Below, one piece after another: positions 21,697 through 32,702 of a stretch of DNA of 64,000 nucleotides. Under the pieces are notes generated by a model. That model did no database searches. It saw nothing but the letters and a program-made list of their open reading frames with translations, and was not told the DNA's origin. Each line of letters begins with the position of its first letter. Positions within the stretch are counted from its first letter, which is position 1. The stretch is taken from positions 897,103 to 961,102 of the forward strand of contig SCFE01000034.1 in the NCBI GenBank assembly GCA_004352715.1, written 5' to 3'. The position numbers were made by a program, and so were the translations under genes. This DNA is from Hofstenia miamia (lineage: Eukaryota > Xenacoelomorpha > Acoela).

Positions 21697-24600
21697 TGTT
21701 GTTGTTGTTAAACCCATGAGTCGGCAGCAAGCCAAGATAAAACAAATGCTGTTTCATGCCGAGCTGGAGCTATTTCTGAAATAATACATGGGCAGCGGGC
21801 CAATGCTTAGGAGTTCTGAGCCAAGTAAAAATAGCTCGCTTGCATTTTTGGGATAACTTAAGGGCATCTTGTAATGTCGGGCTGGCGATTTACTGTAGAA
21901 AACTGACACAATGAGTACTCATAGAAGCAGAGAAATAATGTGAAAATTTTCAATAAAAAAATTTGACAAACTTCTCTAATCTCTATAGCCTAAAAAATTG
22001 TTATTACACTTGCTTTGAAGCAAGCCGAAAGTAAATGGTCATTTCAATGGTTTATCAAAAATTTATGGGATTCTACATGTAATGAAGTGGCACTGATTTT
22101 TAGAAATGCTGCATATCAGAGTGAGATGCTTAGAAAACATTCATGTTAGCATAAAGTATGTCAAGCATTTAATTTAATTTGTCGACATAAATTTATTTAT
22201 TGTAAATTGCCATATTTGAATGCAATTTTTACAAATATCAAAAACAAAAATTTCTAGTAACCAAAGTGATATTAAAAATGGCGAATTCTGTATTTTGGTT
22301 GATTACAGCAACTTGTTATGTCAAATACTATCTGTCGGAAAAGACTTTTGTGGCCTAATTTTAGTTTATTTTTCAGGAAACAGTCAGCCAATTTATTCAT
22401 CAATAAATTTAATAAATGGGATTTTAAATATTTGTGTTAGCAAAATTATTTTTAAATTGTAAGCGTGCGTTCATCATATATAACACAACAAATATGCATT
22501 ATTTTCATTAATATTCAGCAAATAAACTGAACGTTTCAATTATTTGAATTAGCATTTTAAGTGATAAAAGTGTGTACACTAGATGTAAATAAGACTTGCT
22601 GACTCTATAGCCAGACAAAGGCCTTTTGAAATTATTTACGAAGATATTTGTAGTAGCGGTCATTGGTAAATAAGCTATCTGTTTACAATCACAACTAAGC
22701 CGCATGGTGATCTTTCAAAATTGAATTCTACGAGGTTTCTTTGAATACACAGTATGTTATGAATTTTAAATCATTTCCCATTTAGGTTGAATTTGTTTGC
22801 TAACCTTTATACGTCGCCGTTCTGATTTATGAAAAATGTTGTTGGGAAGAAGGAAAAATTGTTTGCTCTCTTGAAGGTTGCATGCCCATAATGCTCAAAC
22901 GATAGATGATTGTTCTTAGTTAAAGCATTGTACCAGCAATTTCAGGTGAGGAAAATTAAATTCTCGTTTTCAAACAATTTTAAGTGATTGGATATGTGGT
23001 TGCAATAATAACAAATGCATTAGGAATATGTTGAACTAAATTAATAGTGCACATATGGAATATTTTGAACTAAATTAATTGTGCACATATTAAATATATT
23101 AAACAATCTTACTATAAAAATAACATTGATCTACTGAGCGTTGTCAATTTTCTTGACAATCCATTTTACAAATCGAATTTTTTTTATATATTTCATATTG
23201 GTTTGCAAAAAATATTGTAGAGAAATGCAAAACGTGACTTCGTGCTGCAAACTGAAAATCCATTACTTAGAAATACAGACTTTGCATCTTAAAAATTTTT
23301 TACAAATATTTTGAGCCCATTTGTGGCGCATTTCACTATACATATATGACGTAATTTTGTTTAAATTGTAAAGTGACAATTTAATAAATGCGATTTGAAA
23401 ACTGTTTTCTGATATCAACACAATTTGTGATTATATACATTTAAAAGTATTAGATCAATTTACTAACAGAGAAAATACCAATGTAAAGTAATGTTTCGTT
23501 AGTTAATTGAAATCTTTGTCCAAATACAAATTTGTCGAATGTTCCTGCTTCAATCCAAACCAATTATTTGTAGAAACACCTTAGAAAAATTAAACAATGT
23601 AAATATTTGTGCATATCTTACTAAAAGCAGTTCTAATACTACTAAAAAATATGCGCTATACCATAGCCTACTAATGTGCTTATTTTTAGTCTTTTTAATG
23701 CAAACCATACTATTTTAGTTAAAATTTCAATTTATACACAAAGCACCTACATTACAATCAGCTTTGTAAAATATACTGTTTCTATTCAAAGGCCTCTTTT
23801 TTGCTTTTCTGCTGTAAGCATCCAGGCAGTCATTTAGCAGGCTATGGATATATTTATAGGGTATATCTCTATATTTTTGATTCTGTATTATATGCGGCCA
23901 GCTTGAACCGGCCCTGCTGTGAGCTAGACTTGATCAGTCTTCCCGTTAGCTAACATTTTTTGATACGACCAGGCCTAGTCCAATAAATTGGACCTTTTAT
24001 GAAAAGCATTTTGCATCAAATGAAGATGTTTTTGATAAAATAACAGATCTATTTGATCCTAGCAATAAATAAGGGATCTGTTGGCGGACAACTCAACATT
24101 GCCGTCTTTAAGCCTGTACATTTCAATAATTTATTTTTAACTCTTTCGATTGTAAATATGTGATAAATATGAGCTAAAGCCAACTCAAAGTGTTCAATTA
24201 TAATTTTAATTCCTCTGAATTGTAAATTTTTCTGAATTCATATAAAAATACTTCAGAATCATTAATTTTTTTAGGTTTCTTAGAGTTTATGAAGTTCAAG
24301 AAAGTTGAATTAAGTTCAATAAGTTACACAAACAATATTTCTGTGAAAGGATTTAAACTAGAAAGTTTAATTTTGTTAAAACATCATAATTATTGCTGTG
24401 AATATTAGGGAATTATTTCTCTTGTAGTCTTCTTGTATGAATATAAAATGGTAGAACAAGAGATGGTCTCACTAAATAAGGAACATTTACTATAAAGTAG
24501 CAAATGGCTCTTTGAATTATTTTTTCTCAATTATTCAAACAACATATTCGACTTTGTCAGAATGTCTGACGCTTAACTCTAATCCGCCTTTGACAAATGT

Positions 24601-24710
24601 AGTAAATTAAAAATCTTCAATGCAAAAAATACTAAAACAAAAAACAATATCCTTCATCCACCTTTACCCACTTGTAAATATACACAGTTATCTACTTCAG
24701 AGGTTTAAGT
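21697..24710. other. AT-rich intergenic region with two coding-like patches
   Basis: No gene can be called. A frame at about 22000-22140 (+) reads LKQAESKWSFQWFIKN and onward to RNAAYQSEMLRKHSC before a stop. Another at about 23950-24070 (+) reads PSPINWTFYEKHFASNEDVF before a stop. Both look protein-like but have no family I recognise. They may be decayed exons or transposon pieces. Confidence 0.35.
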
Positions 24711-24714
24711 GGGT

Positions 24715-24840
24715 CACTGAATGTTGACCCAGACCCATTTGGACCCACAGCCGAGGTGACCTAGACCCAATTGGACCCACATCCGAGCTGACCCAGAACC
24801 ATTTAGACCCAAAGCCGAGCTAACCCAGACCCAATTTAAA
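24715..24840. repeat. GACCCA-rich degenerate tandem repeat, cluster 1
   Basis: GACCCA or GACCTA words recur in pairs (GACCCAGACCCA, GGACCCACAGCCGAG, GGACCCACATCCGAG) with a longer unit of about 37 bases built on them. It reads GLGL/GSGS in minus-strand frames, which explains the spurious open frames here. Confidence 0.8.
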
Positions 24841-25054
24841 TTTAAGTTATGTCCCAGTTTCACACAAAAAAAGTTTCTAATTAACATATCTAATAAACAA
24901 ACATGAATACTATTGCAAAACTTAACTATTCTTCTATTGTAAATATGGGCAACATAAATTTTAGTTGAACAAAATTGAAAGATATACATGTATGTGGCAA
25001 TTATTTATTTTACAGATACAAAGTTCAACTTGTACATTATACAGCATAAATTTG

Positions 25055-25141
25055 ACCCAATTCAAAATTATGTTAATAGACCCAGACCCAACTACACAAA
25101 AATGTGACCCAATTTGACCCAAACCCAGACCCAGACCCGGT
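25055..25141. repeat. GACCCA-rich repeat, cluster 2
   Basis: It has the same GACCCA/AACCCA words, ending in AACCCAGACCCAGACCCGG, about 215 bases from the first cluster. It directly adjoins the 3' side of the rosa-type mariner relic, where that element's left terminal repeat would be expected. Confidence 0.75.
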
Positions 25142-25178
25142 TTAAAATTTATTTTCAGAAAGATGAAAAGATTGTCTG

Positions 25179-25858
25179 TCAAAAGTGTTCAAACTGTTCG
25201 CCGTTGTGCTCGACACACAGTTCCAGTCGAGTAACAACACTTCGGCACACTTTCTCGCACATTTCAATACTAATTGTTCTCATCTGGTTGGTAATAACAT
25301 CTCGAAGTTCAGGTAGTGTACGAGGTCTCCTTGAATAAACGAGATCTTTTAAAACTCCCCACATGAAAAAATCCATGGGCGTTAAATCAGGTNNNNNNNN
25401 NNNNNNNNNNNNNNNNNNNNNNNNNNNNNNNNNNNNNNNNNNNNNNNNNNNNNNNNNNNNNNNNNNNNNNNNNNNNNNNNNNNNNNNNNNNNNNNNNNNN
25501 NNNNNNNNNNNNNNNNNNATGAAAAAATCCATGGGCGTTAAATCAGGTGATCTGGCTGGGAATTCAATAGGGCCTCGTTGTCCTATCCATCGTCCTGTGA
25601 AGTTGTTGTCTAACCATTCACGAACACGTGTAGCATAGTGCGCTGGGGTGCCATCCTGGTGGAAGTAAATTTGTTGATCTTGCACTAAAGGATGGAACAC
25701 TGTTCACATTGAAGAATCGATTGGAAGACACACACGCGTGCTTGCACCTAGAGAGCCTAGAAACTGGACGCGCAGGGTCGACTTCCAATTCAACATTGTC
25801 ACTGACTCTCAAATCAGATTACTGTGCAAAGATCGGGCATTACTTTTTACTCACCCTG
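25179..25858 (-). pseudogene. DD41D (rosa-type) mariner transposase relic
   Basis: The minus frame from 25700 contains IYFHQDGTPAHYATRVREWL, then GRWIGQRGPIEFPARSPDLT and PMDFFMWG. It ends with LRDVITNQM and CVEHNGEQFEHF, the normal C-terminus of this group. Forty-one residues separate the Asp of HQDG from the Asp of MDFF, the DD41D spacing. The first third of the transposase is deleted: 25700 jumps directly to what looks like 5' non-coding sequence, and the right terminus (TACAGGGTGAGTAAAAAG on the minus strand) lies at 25858-25841, next to TA at 25859-25860. A gap with repeated flanks interrupts it. The left terminus is not found. Confidence 0.85.
25393..25518. other. Assembly gap (126 N) with 30-bp repeated flanks
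   Basis: The 30 bases before the gap (25363-25392) are repeated exactly after it (25519-25548). The true sequence is probably continuous and the gap spurious. If so, the mariner frame simply continues across it. Confidence 0.9.
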
Positions 25859-25860
25859 TA

Positions 25861-26659
25861 TATTGCCCATGAAATTGTTTGGTTTTTTCGAGTGTTGGAA
25901 ATGGTCCACTCCGTCCGGTGCGGTCTGCTGTATATGCAAATATTCTATAAGTGTTTGCTCGACTAGCCATTGAAAATACATTTGACTTAGAATGTTGGAA
26001 ACTTCCTGCCGTAAAGCAGTATAATGTGCAATGTACAGAATTAGTTTCTACGTCACGAATGCCACTGACAATCAGGAACGGCTTCCGGTCACTGTAAGAC
26101 ACGGTTCTGACAACAGAACCTGGACTGGCTGAATCAATACCGAAGTTAAGTCCAAACTCACTGAGATACTTGAAAGCGCAACCATCTTAGTTTGATTGCA
26201 AATATTGACAGTGCATTTAATGCAGAATTTTCTAATTTTCTTAAGCCATTCAATGTCATTTTTGAAGAAATTTAAGCCCTCAATTCTTCTACGATTAACT
26301 TGGTATCACTGTATTTCTACAAGATGATTGGTTTTTGTTCGCCTTTAAGCAATAATTCACCCTCAATCAAATTCTTGAAAGACAATCTGATGAAGAATTT
26401 GACCATAACATTATAGCGATCCATTGTGGCTCACCATTTGATGTGCACATTCCTAGATTCTTCATTTAAAAACTTTCCTTGGTACTAGTTGGACCATTCA
26501 AGTGTGACTTGATGTATGATATAGAAAATGTACATTGGCTCAGTTAAAAAGCATTTAAAAGCCAAGCTTGCCTATTGCATATTGCATCAACTACCTTCAA
26601 TGCGGATTTTTTAGTATTTTAGAGACTGAATATACTGAAGTTGATGCAATTGCCACATC
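25861..26659. other. Intergenic region
   Basis: An 83-codon minus frame at 25851-26102 (SYSDRKPFLIVSGIRDVE) is open across the mariner end but matches nothing I know. No other feature. Confidence 0.35.
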
Positions 26660-26845
26660 CAGGGGCATACCCAGGATTTTCTGACGGGGGGACATCATTG
26701 TTATTCCCTAATGCATTTCAAGGTTCCTAGAATTTAAATTTTTCAATTTATACGAAAAACTTTTTGATTTATCCAGTCAAAATTAAATTTGGAAACCTGA
26801 CGGGGGGGACATTCCAACATATCCCCTCCCCTGGGTACGCCACTG
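26660..26845 (-). mobile_element. Non-autonomous hAT MITE, 186 bp, perfect 8-bp TSD
   Basis: The ends are CAGGGGCATACCCAGG (left) and, reverse complemented, CAGTGGCGTACCCAGG (right). GCCACATC is present intact on both sides (26652-26659 and 26846-26853). An 8-bp target duplication with CAG-TGGCG-type ends is the hAT signature. The interior is non-coding, with a conserved core (GTCAGGTTTCCAAATTT, TTTTGACTGGATAAATC) shared with the elements at 45681 and 57396, against which this copy is inverted. Confidence 0.85.
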
Positions 26846-26853
26846 GCCACATC

Positions 26854-27454
26854 CGAGCACATTTGATATGTCATGTCCATTTGAATTCATGTCATGTCCT
26901 GATAAAATTCTTGAACAAATTTTTTAACATCTCCGCAAACTTTTGCAAAGACTCATTTTTGTATAAAATCTTAAACAAATTTTGTAATTTAAACAGTATG
27001 GGTCGTTTTAATTTTATTCATTAGTCAAAATTTTTCTTGTTAAAATACTAAATTTTTAATTCAAATGTAATTGCCCTAGTAATCACTATATACATGTATA
27101 TTTCTTAAACTTCTTTTTTTACAAGAAAAACAATTTAAGGGTTGCGTTTTTAACGTACTCATCAAGTGGCCCAAACAGCCAAGATTTATATAGTAAACGG
27201 TTTAATCAAGATAATTTGTTCCGGTTCGGTCTCTGTCCGGAAAAAGAGAGACCATTTCAATCTCTACATCCAGCAAATACGAAGATGTTTTTGAAATAAC
27301 TTTTAAAATTTATATTTTCTGTTAAGATTTTGATCTGAAAAGGATAAAAATGTGTTTCCTAAATGCCTTTTTATCTAAATGTAATTCGCGTGTTTTTTAA
27401 TAATGTAGACTTTTATATTAATATATTGTTCAAATAATACAATTTACAAAAATA
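26854..27454. other. AT-rich region downstream of the ankyrin gene
   Basis: It would hold the gene's 3' untranslated region. No convincing polyadenylation signal on the minus strand could be fixed, and no other feature is seen. Confidence 0.45.
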
Positions 27455-28939
27455 TCACTCAAGTTTTTGCAGTCGTTTAACTGTTTGTTCAGACATTTTC
27501 TTTTTCTTGGCTTCTTCAGAAGGCTTATAGTTTTTGATACCGTGTGCATGCGTATCTGCATAATGATCTAATAAAATATTAACTATTTCTTCTGATTTAT
27601 TTGTAATGGCCAATGTCAAAGCAGTATTGAGTTTATCACTTTGGGCATTAATGTGCGCATTTCTGTTCAAAAGGCATATGACAGCAGGTACATTTTTCTT
27701 TATAACTGCGTCTTGTAAAAGTGTTAATCCTTTTGAAGATTTCAAATTTATGTTGAAGTTGAGCTTGTATAGAAGGTAGTCAAGAATAGTGGGATCAAAT
27801 TTGGTGCTCAATACGGTCATTTGCATAATGCTTGATCCTTGAGTTGTGGTTGTGTTTAAATCAGCCCCTTCAGTCAAAAGATACTTAAATATCTCATAAT
27901 TATTGTGGAAGGTGGCTGACATTAGGGGAGTATAACCGAATGAATTTTTTATATTCACTGTACTTGGGCCCATGACAGGCTTAGCCTTTTCAAACATCAT
28001 TCTCATCATATTAACATCTCCATTCTGACAGCAAATGTGTAAAGGTGTGCCTCCTTTATTAGTCTTATTCATTAGTTCTTGAATTGTCACCTTTCCACTA
28101 TCACAGGCATCAAGAATTTTCTTCACTACGTCACTCCCATTTTTAAGAAACGCAGCAGCATGCAATGCATTCCAGCCATTGACATCTTTTGCTTTTAATG
28201 ATGCATTAGCTTTAATAAAGAAATCAATCGCTTCAATTTTATTATTTAGTATAGCTAACATCAAAGGTGTGCGCTCATTATTTTTCGTTAACGAATTTAT
28301 ATCTGCCTTGTGTTTTAGCAAAACATCTGCAACTTCTGTTCTATTATGTAGCGCCGCTAGATGGAGTAAAGCATATGGTTCATTATTAGGAAATAAATTT
28401 GCATCATTTCCTTTATCCAACCATTTCGAAAAGAAAGACGCATTGCCATCTCTCAACTCATTCTTTAGCTCAGGCATACTCACGTTAATTGGCCCGTAAG
28501 TGCTTTCATCTTGTGTTGGACTTCTGACCTTAAGTAATTCAACGCTAGCTTGTAAATCATCGCCGTCTTGATCATCCTCATCTTTTGTAGTGCTCACATC
28601 TAGGATTGAACTATCGCTTATAGTTTTACCTAACCATTTGTTTTCAAGAACTGAAAGTGCATGAGCTTCCTGGAAAAACTTACTTGGAAGCTTGCCAAAA
28701 AGATTGAGTTGTTTCAGTATGGCAGCAGTAAGTTTTCTTTTGCAAGCATTGTTCAAACTTTCGAAATCGTCTCGTATTACATCTTCATCTACACATTCAA
28801 CCAGAGCTTGTACGCTATCATAGCCTGCATTTACCACAACCAAGAAAACGTCTTCTTCAAATATGTTACTTTTAATCAAGAAGTCACGCAATTCTGATCT
28901 TGCTGCTTCCATATCTTCTACGTAATAATCATTAGACAT
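27455..28939 (-). CDS. SAM-like domain plus ankyrin-repeat protein, 494 aa, single exon
   Basis: An intact frame runs from ATG at 28939-28937 (MSNDYYVEDM) to TGA at 27457-27455. An in-frame ATG 11 codons further upstream is less likely because that extension is hydrophobic and unrelated to the domain. Residues about 13-80 are helical with a SAM-like pattern (LRDFLIKSNIFEED, AGYDSVQALVE, KRKLTAAILKQL). About 105-160 is an acidic linker. Eight ankyrin repeats follow at about 186-219, 221-252, 254-290, 296-331, 334-366, 367-402, 403-434 and 437-469, recognisable by TPLHI, TPLMSA, GADLN-type signatures. A basic tail ends the protein (EEAKKKKMSEQTVKRLQK). There is no signal peptide or membrane segment. 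Ankyrin proteins bind partner proteins; the partner and pathway are unknown. Lack of introns suggests either a single-exon gene or an old retrocopy that stayed open. Confidence 0.85.
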   Translation of the reverse strand: MSNDYYVEDMEAARSELRDFLIKSNIFEEDVFLVVVNAGYDSVQALVECVDEDVIRDDFESLNNACKRKLTAAILKQLNLFGKLPSKFFQEAHALSVLENKWLGKTISDSSILDVSTTKDEDDQDGDDLQASVELLKVRSPTQDESTYGPINVSMPELKNELRDGNASFFSKWLDKGNDANLFPNNEPYALLHLAALHNRTEVADVLLKHKADINSLTKNNERTPLMLAILNNKIEAIDFFIKANASLKAKDVNGWNALHAAAFLKNGSDVVKKILDACDSGKVTIQELMNKTNKGGTPLHICCQNGDVNMMRMMFEKAKPVMGPSTVNIKNSFGYTPLMSATFHNNYEIFKYLLTEGADLNTTTTQGSSIMQMTVLSTKFDPTILDYLLYKLNFNINLKSSKGLTLLQDAVIKKNVPAVICLLNRNAHINAQSDKLNTALTLAITNKSEEIVNILLDHYADTHAHGIKNYKPSEEAKKKKMSEQTVKRLQKLE

Positions 28940-31330
28940 TTTGAAGAGAATAATGCATATAAGAATGTACACGCATTATATGTGTTTTGAATCGGATGTT
29001 TATTTACGTCATACTTCCTGTATTTTAATGATGTATTAATATAGGTATTTAATCAAAGTCCACTTTACAAATATGCAAATAAAATTGAATGTAAATAAAT
29101 AATTGTCAGTCGCATCATAATACATGTGAATTGACAGCTGAGGATGAGCAACAAAAATAGCATTTAAAGCAAAGGAGTAAATAATGTAATACAGCAAGGC
29201 GAAAATAAATATATTTTTATATTTTTGGGATGATTATATATTTATGCTGGAAAAATTCAAAATTAAGAGCGAAGTGAGTCAAGTCTGTGGAGTTCGGGAT
29301 AGCATCCCCCTAGGAATTTTTTGAAATTTTAATGCAAAGGGTAATGCAAAGAGTACAATCTGAAGCATTCTGGAATTGTTTTTTAGCTTCCCTTTGAAAC
29401 AGGATATACGATAATAAAAATCCAAGGAATGCCTACTTTGATCTTTTAACCAATTGTCTACTTTGTGAATTCAAGAATTATTTGCTAAATGTTGTTCACT
29501 AATAGAATTGATTTCAAAATCTGCTAGGAATCGCTTTATCATATCACTAATTTTGGAGCTGATGTCGCCAGAACCTCGCAGATAAGAATTTTCGCATTAA
29601 TGGATGCAGAATAAAGTGCGCCTGCTAATGATATTTCAAATACTAAATTTTGACACATGCAATCTGCTCAATATTTTTTATTCAATTAAAATAGCAAATC
29701 TTTCTTAAATTTTTACAAATATAAGCAAGAATAGCTCTAAATGCCAAATAATTTGAACTTAATAGATTCAAAACTGTCATTGTGTTGTTGTACATTAGCA
29801 GTATATCAAATATTGCAAAGAGAAAGATCAATACAATTTCTAGCATATGAGGCTAATTGATTGAAATATTGGAAACTTCTAACTTTCTTATTTCGATCTT
29901 CCTTCGGCTTAATTGAAGAAAAAGCATCGAAAGCAATAAAATTCCCATTGAGTTTCTAGCAAAAACCTCAACATCATTGTGATGTTGGAACACAATTGGA
30001 TTTCACCTTCTAACATACAGAATTAATGTTTGTGTGAGATAGCCACCTTACTTCAAACTTCTTGAACTTCAGACTGCTAATGAATACTAAGGATTTTGAA
30101 CGTCTTTACTAAGATTTTTTAAATAAAATATTTTGTTGCTATGTACTACAATGCTTTGAACTTAATAGTAATTAACTAAGCTCACACACCGATAGTTTTC
30201 TACTTGATTAATCACAAATGTGGAAAAAGCGTTTGAAATTTATAAAGGCCTTTGGTTAATTTGAAGGATCGATATATAGATTGTGTCATATTGCAAGCTC
30301 TTATGACAATATAGACCAAAAAAATTGTAAATGAAAGCTGACCTATAAAATGAATGTTAAAAAATACAAGGGTTTTGTACCAGGCCGAAATGTGAAGCTC
30401 CTGCAGCTCCTGCTTCGGAAATTTCTATTAATATTTGTTTCCAGTTCCGCCTCAGGAGCTGTTAGATACCAATGGTTCGAACTATGATTCCATTACGATC
30501 TGGGCTACAATACGTTCACAAATACGAACATTTGCTGATCTTTTTTCTAATATATTAATTTTTTAAATTTCCACGAATTGGTATACATTTTTGTAACAGA
30601 AAACCTTTGGTGGAGCAAAAATCAAAGAATAAAAATAGCTTTTTAAGAAAAGCTTTAATACTGAAAGTTTTCCGGACCCAATTTCTGCCCGCGGCATTTC
30701 AAATGTTGCTCCAGCTCTAATTAAAATACCCTATTCCTTCATCTGGCTCCGGGCTCCTCATAAATACATTAAAAAGCATTAAACACAACAAATCATGAAC
30801 AAAGAAATAAATTATTTGCACAATTTTGAACAAATTGAATATCAAGGTATGGAAATAATCAAATGGGAAAGTTGAACTTCCTTAAAAACAAAGTACGACA
30901 CTTGCAGTAAAATGGATAAACTTATTGCAAGGCTGCAGTTATATTCAAATGGCTAAGTATCTGTCCAACTTGTCTGCTTTCGATTGATCAATATTGAAGA
31001 ATGGCCTACTAAGTGGTTGTTGCTTTTCTACATTTTTCACTAACCTGGGGTGATCAGTACAATGGCTTAGACTGCACGTTCATGAATGTGATGTTAAGAA
31101 TATCTGTAAGAAATAATCTATGCAATTCAATATATAATTTCCCACTTTCACTTCTTCTGTGCACTTTGCATGTATGTAATGCTAAGCAAGAATAAAAATA
31201 ATCCGATAAAACATACCACTGTAAACTGTATTTTATCAATAAATGGAACATTACATTTGTTCAACAATATACCACAGAATTAGCTCCAAACTGGTGATCG
31301 ATGCAGAGTTATTCATACCTACATATTGTA
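28856..31330. repeat. Duplicated block, copy A (ankyrin 5' end and upstream)
   Basis: It matches 35500-38146 with a few per cent of substitutions plus indels. Copy A has about 13 extra bases near 29340 and about 65 extra near 29430-29490. It includes the first 28 codons of the ankyrin gene and about 2.4 kb upstream. Copies diverge after about 31330/38146. Outside the coding start I see no gene in the block, which contains CTCCTGCAGCTCCTGCTTCG-like words near 30400. Confidence 0.85.
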
Positions 31331-31702
31331 GCATCATTCGAAGAAAGAAAACAAAACTCTATCATTAATTTGTTTTGATTCTTAGAATATGCATTTAATA
31401 ATTTTGGCAATTTGATTTAGGCAAGTATTAGTCGCCAAAACGGTTTTGACAAAATTAAGTGTAGACGAAAAGCCTGCACACAGTTCTGTATCACCACACG
31501 GTACACAGAAATTTATTGCGTGGGAAAACAAAATTTGACTTAGGCGACTGGTACCTGTTTAATATCGCAAATCGGTAAATATGTTTTAATTAATTTTGTA
31601 TATAAAGGAACTACGAGCTGTAAAGACGATGGACAATAAACTCGCTGTAGTTTCACTTTATTTTCATTGTGGTTTGATTCATATTAATATGAAAAGCTAA
31701 AC
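31331..31702. other. Intergenic region before a gap
   Basis: No feature recognised. Confidence 0.4.
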
Positions 31703-32702
31703 NNNNNNNNNNNNNNNNNNNNNNNNNNNNNNNNNNNNNNNNNNNNNNNNNNNNNNNNNNNNNNNNNNNNNNNNNNNNNNNNNNNNNNNNNNNNNNNNNN
31801 NNNNNNNNNNNNNNNNNNNNNNNNNNNNNNNNNNNNNNNNNNNNNNNNNNNNNNNNNNNNNNNNNNNNNNNNNNNNNNNNNNNNNNNNNNNNNNNNNNNN
31901 NNNNNNNNNNNNNNNNNNNNNNNNNNNNNNNNNNNNNNNNNNNNNNNNNNNNNNNNNNNNNNNNNNNNNNNNNNNNNNNNNNNNNNNNNNNNNNNNNNNN
32001 NNNNNNNNNNNNNNNNNNNNNNNNNNNNNNNNNNNNNNNNNNNNNNNNNNNNNNNNNNNNNNNNNNNNNNNNNNNNNNNNNNNNNNNNNNNNNNNNNNNN
32101 NNNNNNNNNNNNNNNNNNNNNNNNNNNNNNNNNNNNNNNNNNNNNNNNNNNNNNNNNNNNNNNNNNNNNNNNNNNNNNNNNNNNNNNNNNNNNNNNNNNN
32201 NNNNNNNNNNNNNNNNNNNNNNNNNNNNNNNNNNNNNNNNNNNNNNNNNNNNNNNNNNNNNNNNNNNNNNNNNNNNNNNNNNNNNNNNNNNNNNNNNNNN
32301 NNNNNNNNNNNNNNNNNNNNNNNNNNNNNNNNNNNNNNNNNNNNNNNNNNNNNNNNNNNNNNNNNNNNNNNNNNNNNNNNNNNNNNNNNNNNNNNNNNNN
32401 NNNNNNNNNNNNNNNNNNNNNNNNNNNNNNNNNNNNNNNNNNNNNNNNNNNNNNNNNNNNNNNNNNNNNNNNNNNNNNNNNNNNNNNNNNNNNNNNNNNN
32501 NNNNNNNNNNNNNNNNNNNNNNNNNNNNNNNNNNNNNNNNNNNNNNNNNNNNNNNNNNNNNNNNNNNNNNNNNNNNNNNNNNNNNNNNNNNNNNNNNNNN
32601 NNNNNNNNNNNNNNNNNNNNNNNNNNNNNNNNNNNNNNNNNNNNNNNNNNNNNNNNNNNNNNNNNNNNNNNNNNNNNNNNNNNNNNNNNNNNNNNNNNNN
32701 NN
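31703..32702. other. Assembly gap, exactly 1000 N
   Basis: The round length marks a placeholder of unknown true size. Confidence 0.95.

Noticed and set aside
24714-25182. Minus frames rich in GLGLGSGS
   Set aside because: Produced by the GACCCA repeat, not a glycine-rich protein gene.
28179-28897. Plus-strand frames of 78-106 codons
   Set aside because: Antisense shadows of the ankyrin gene.
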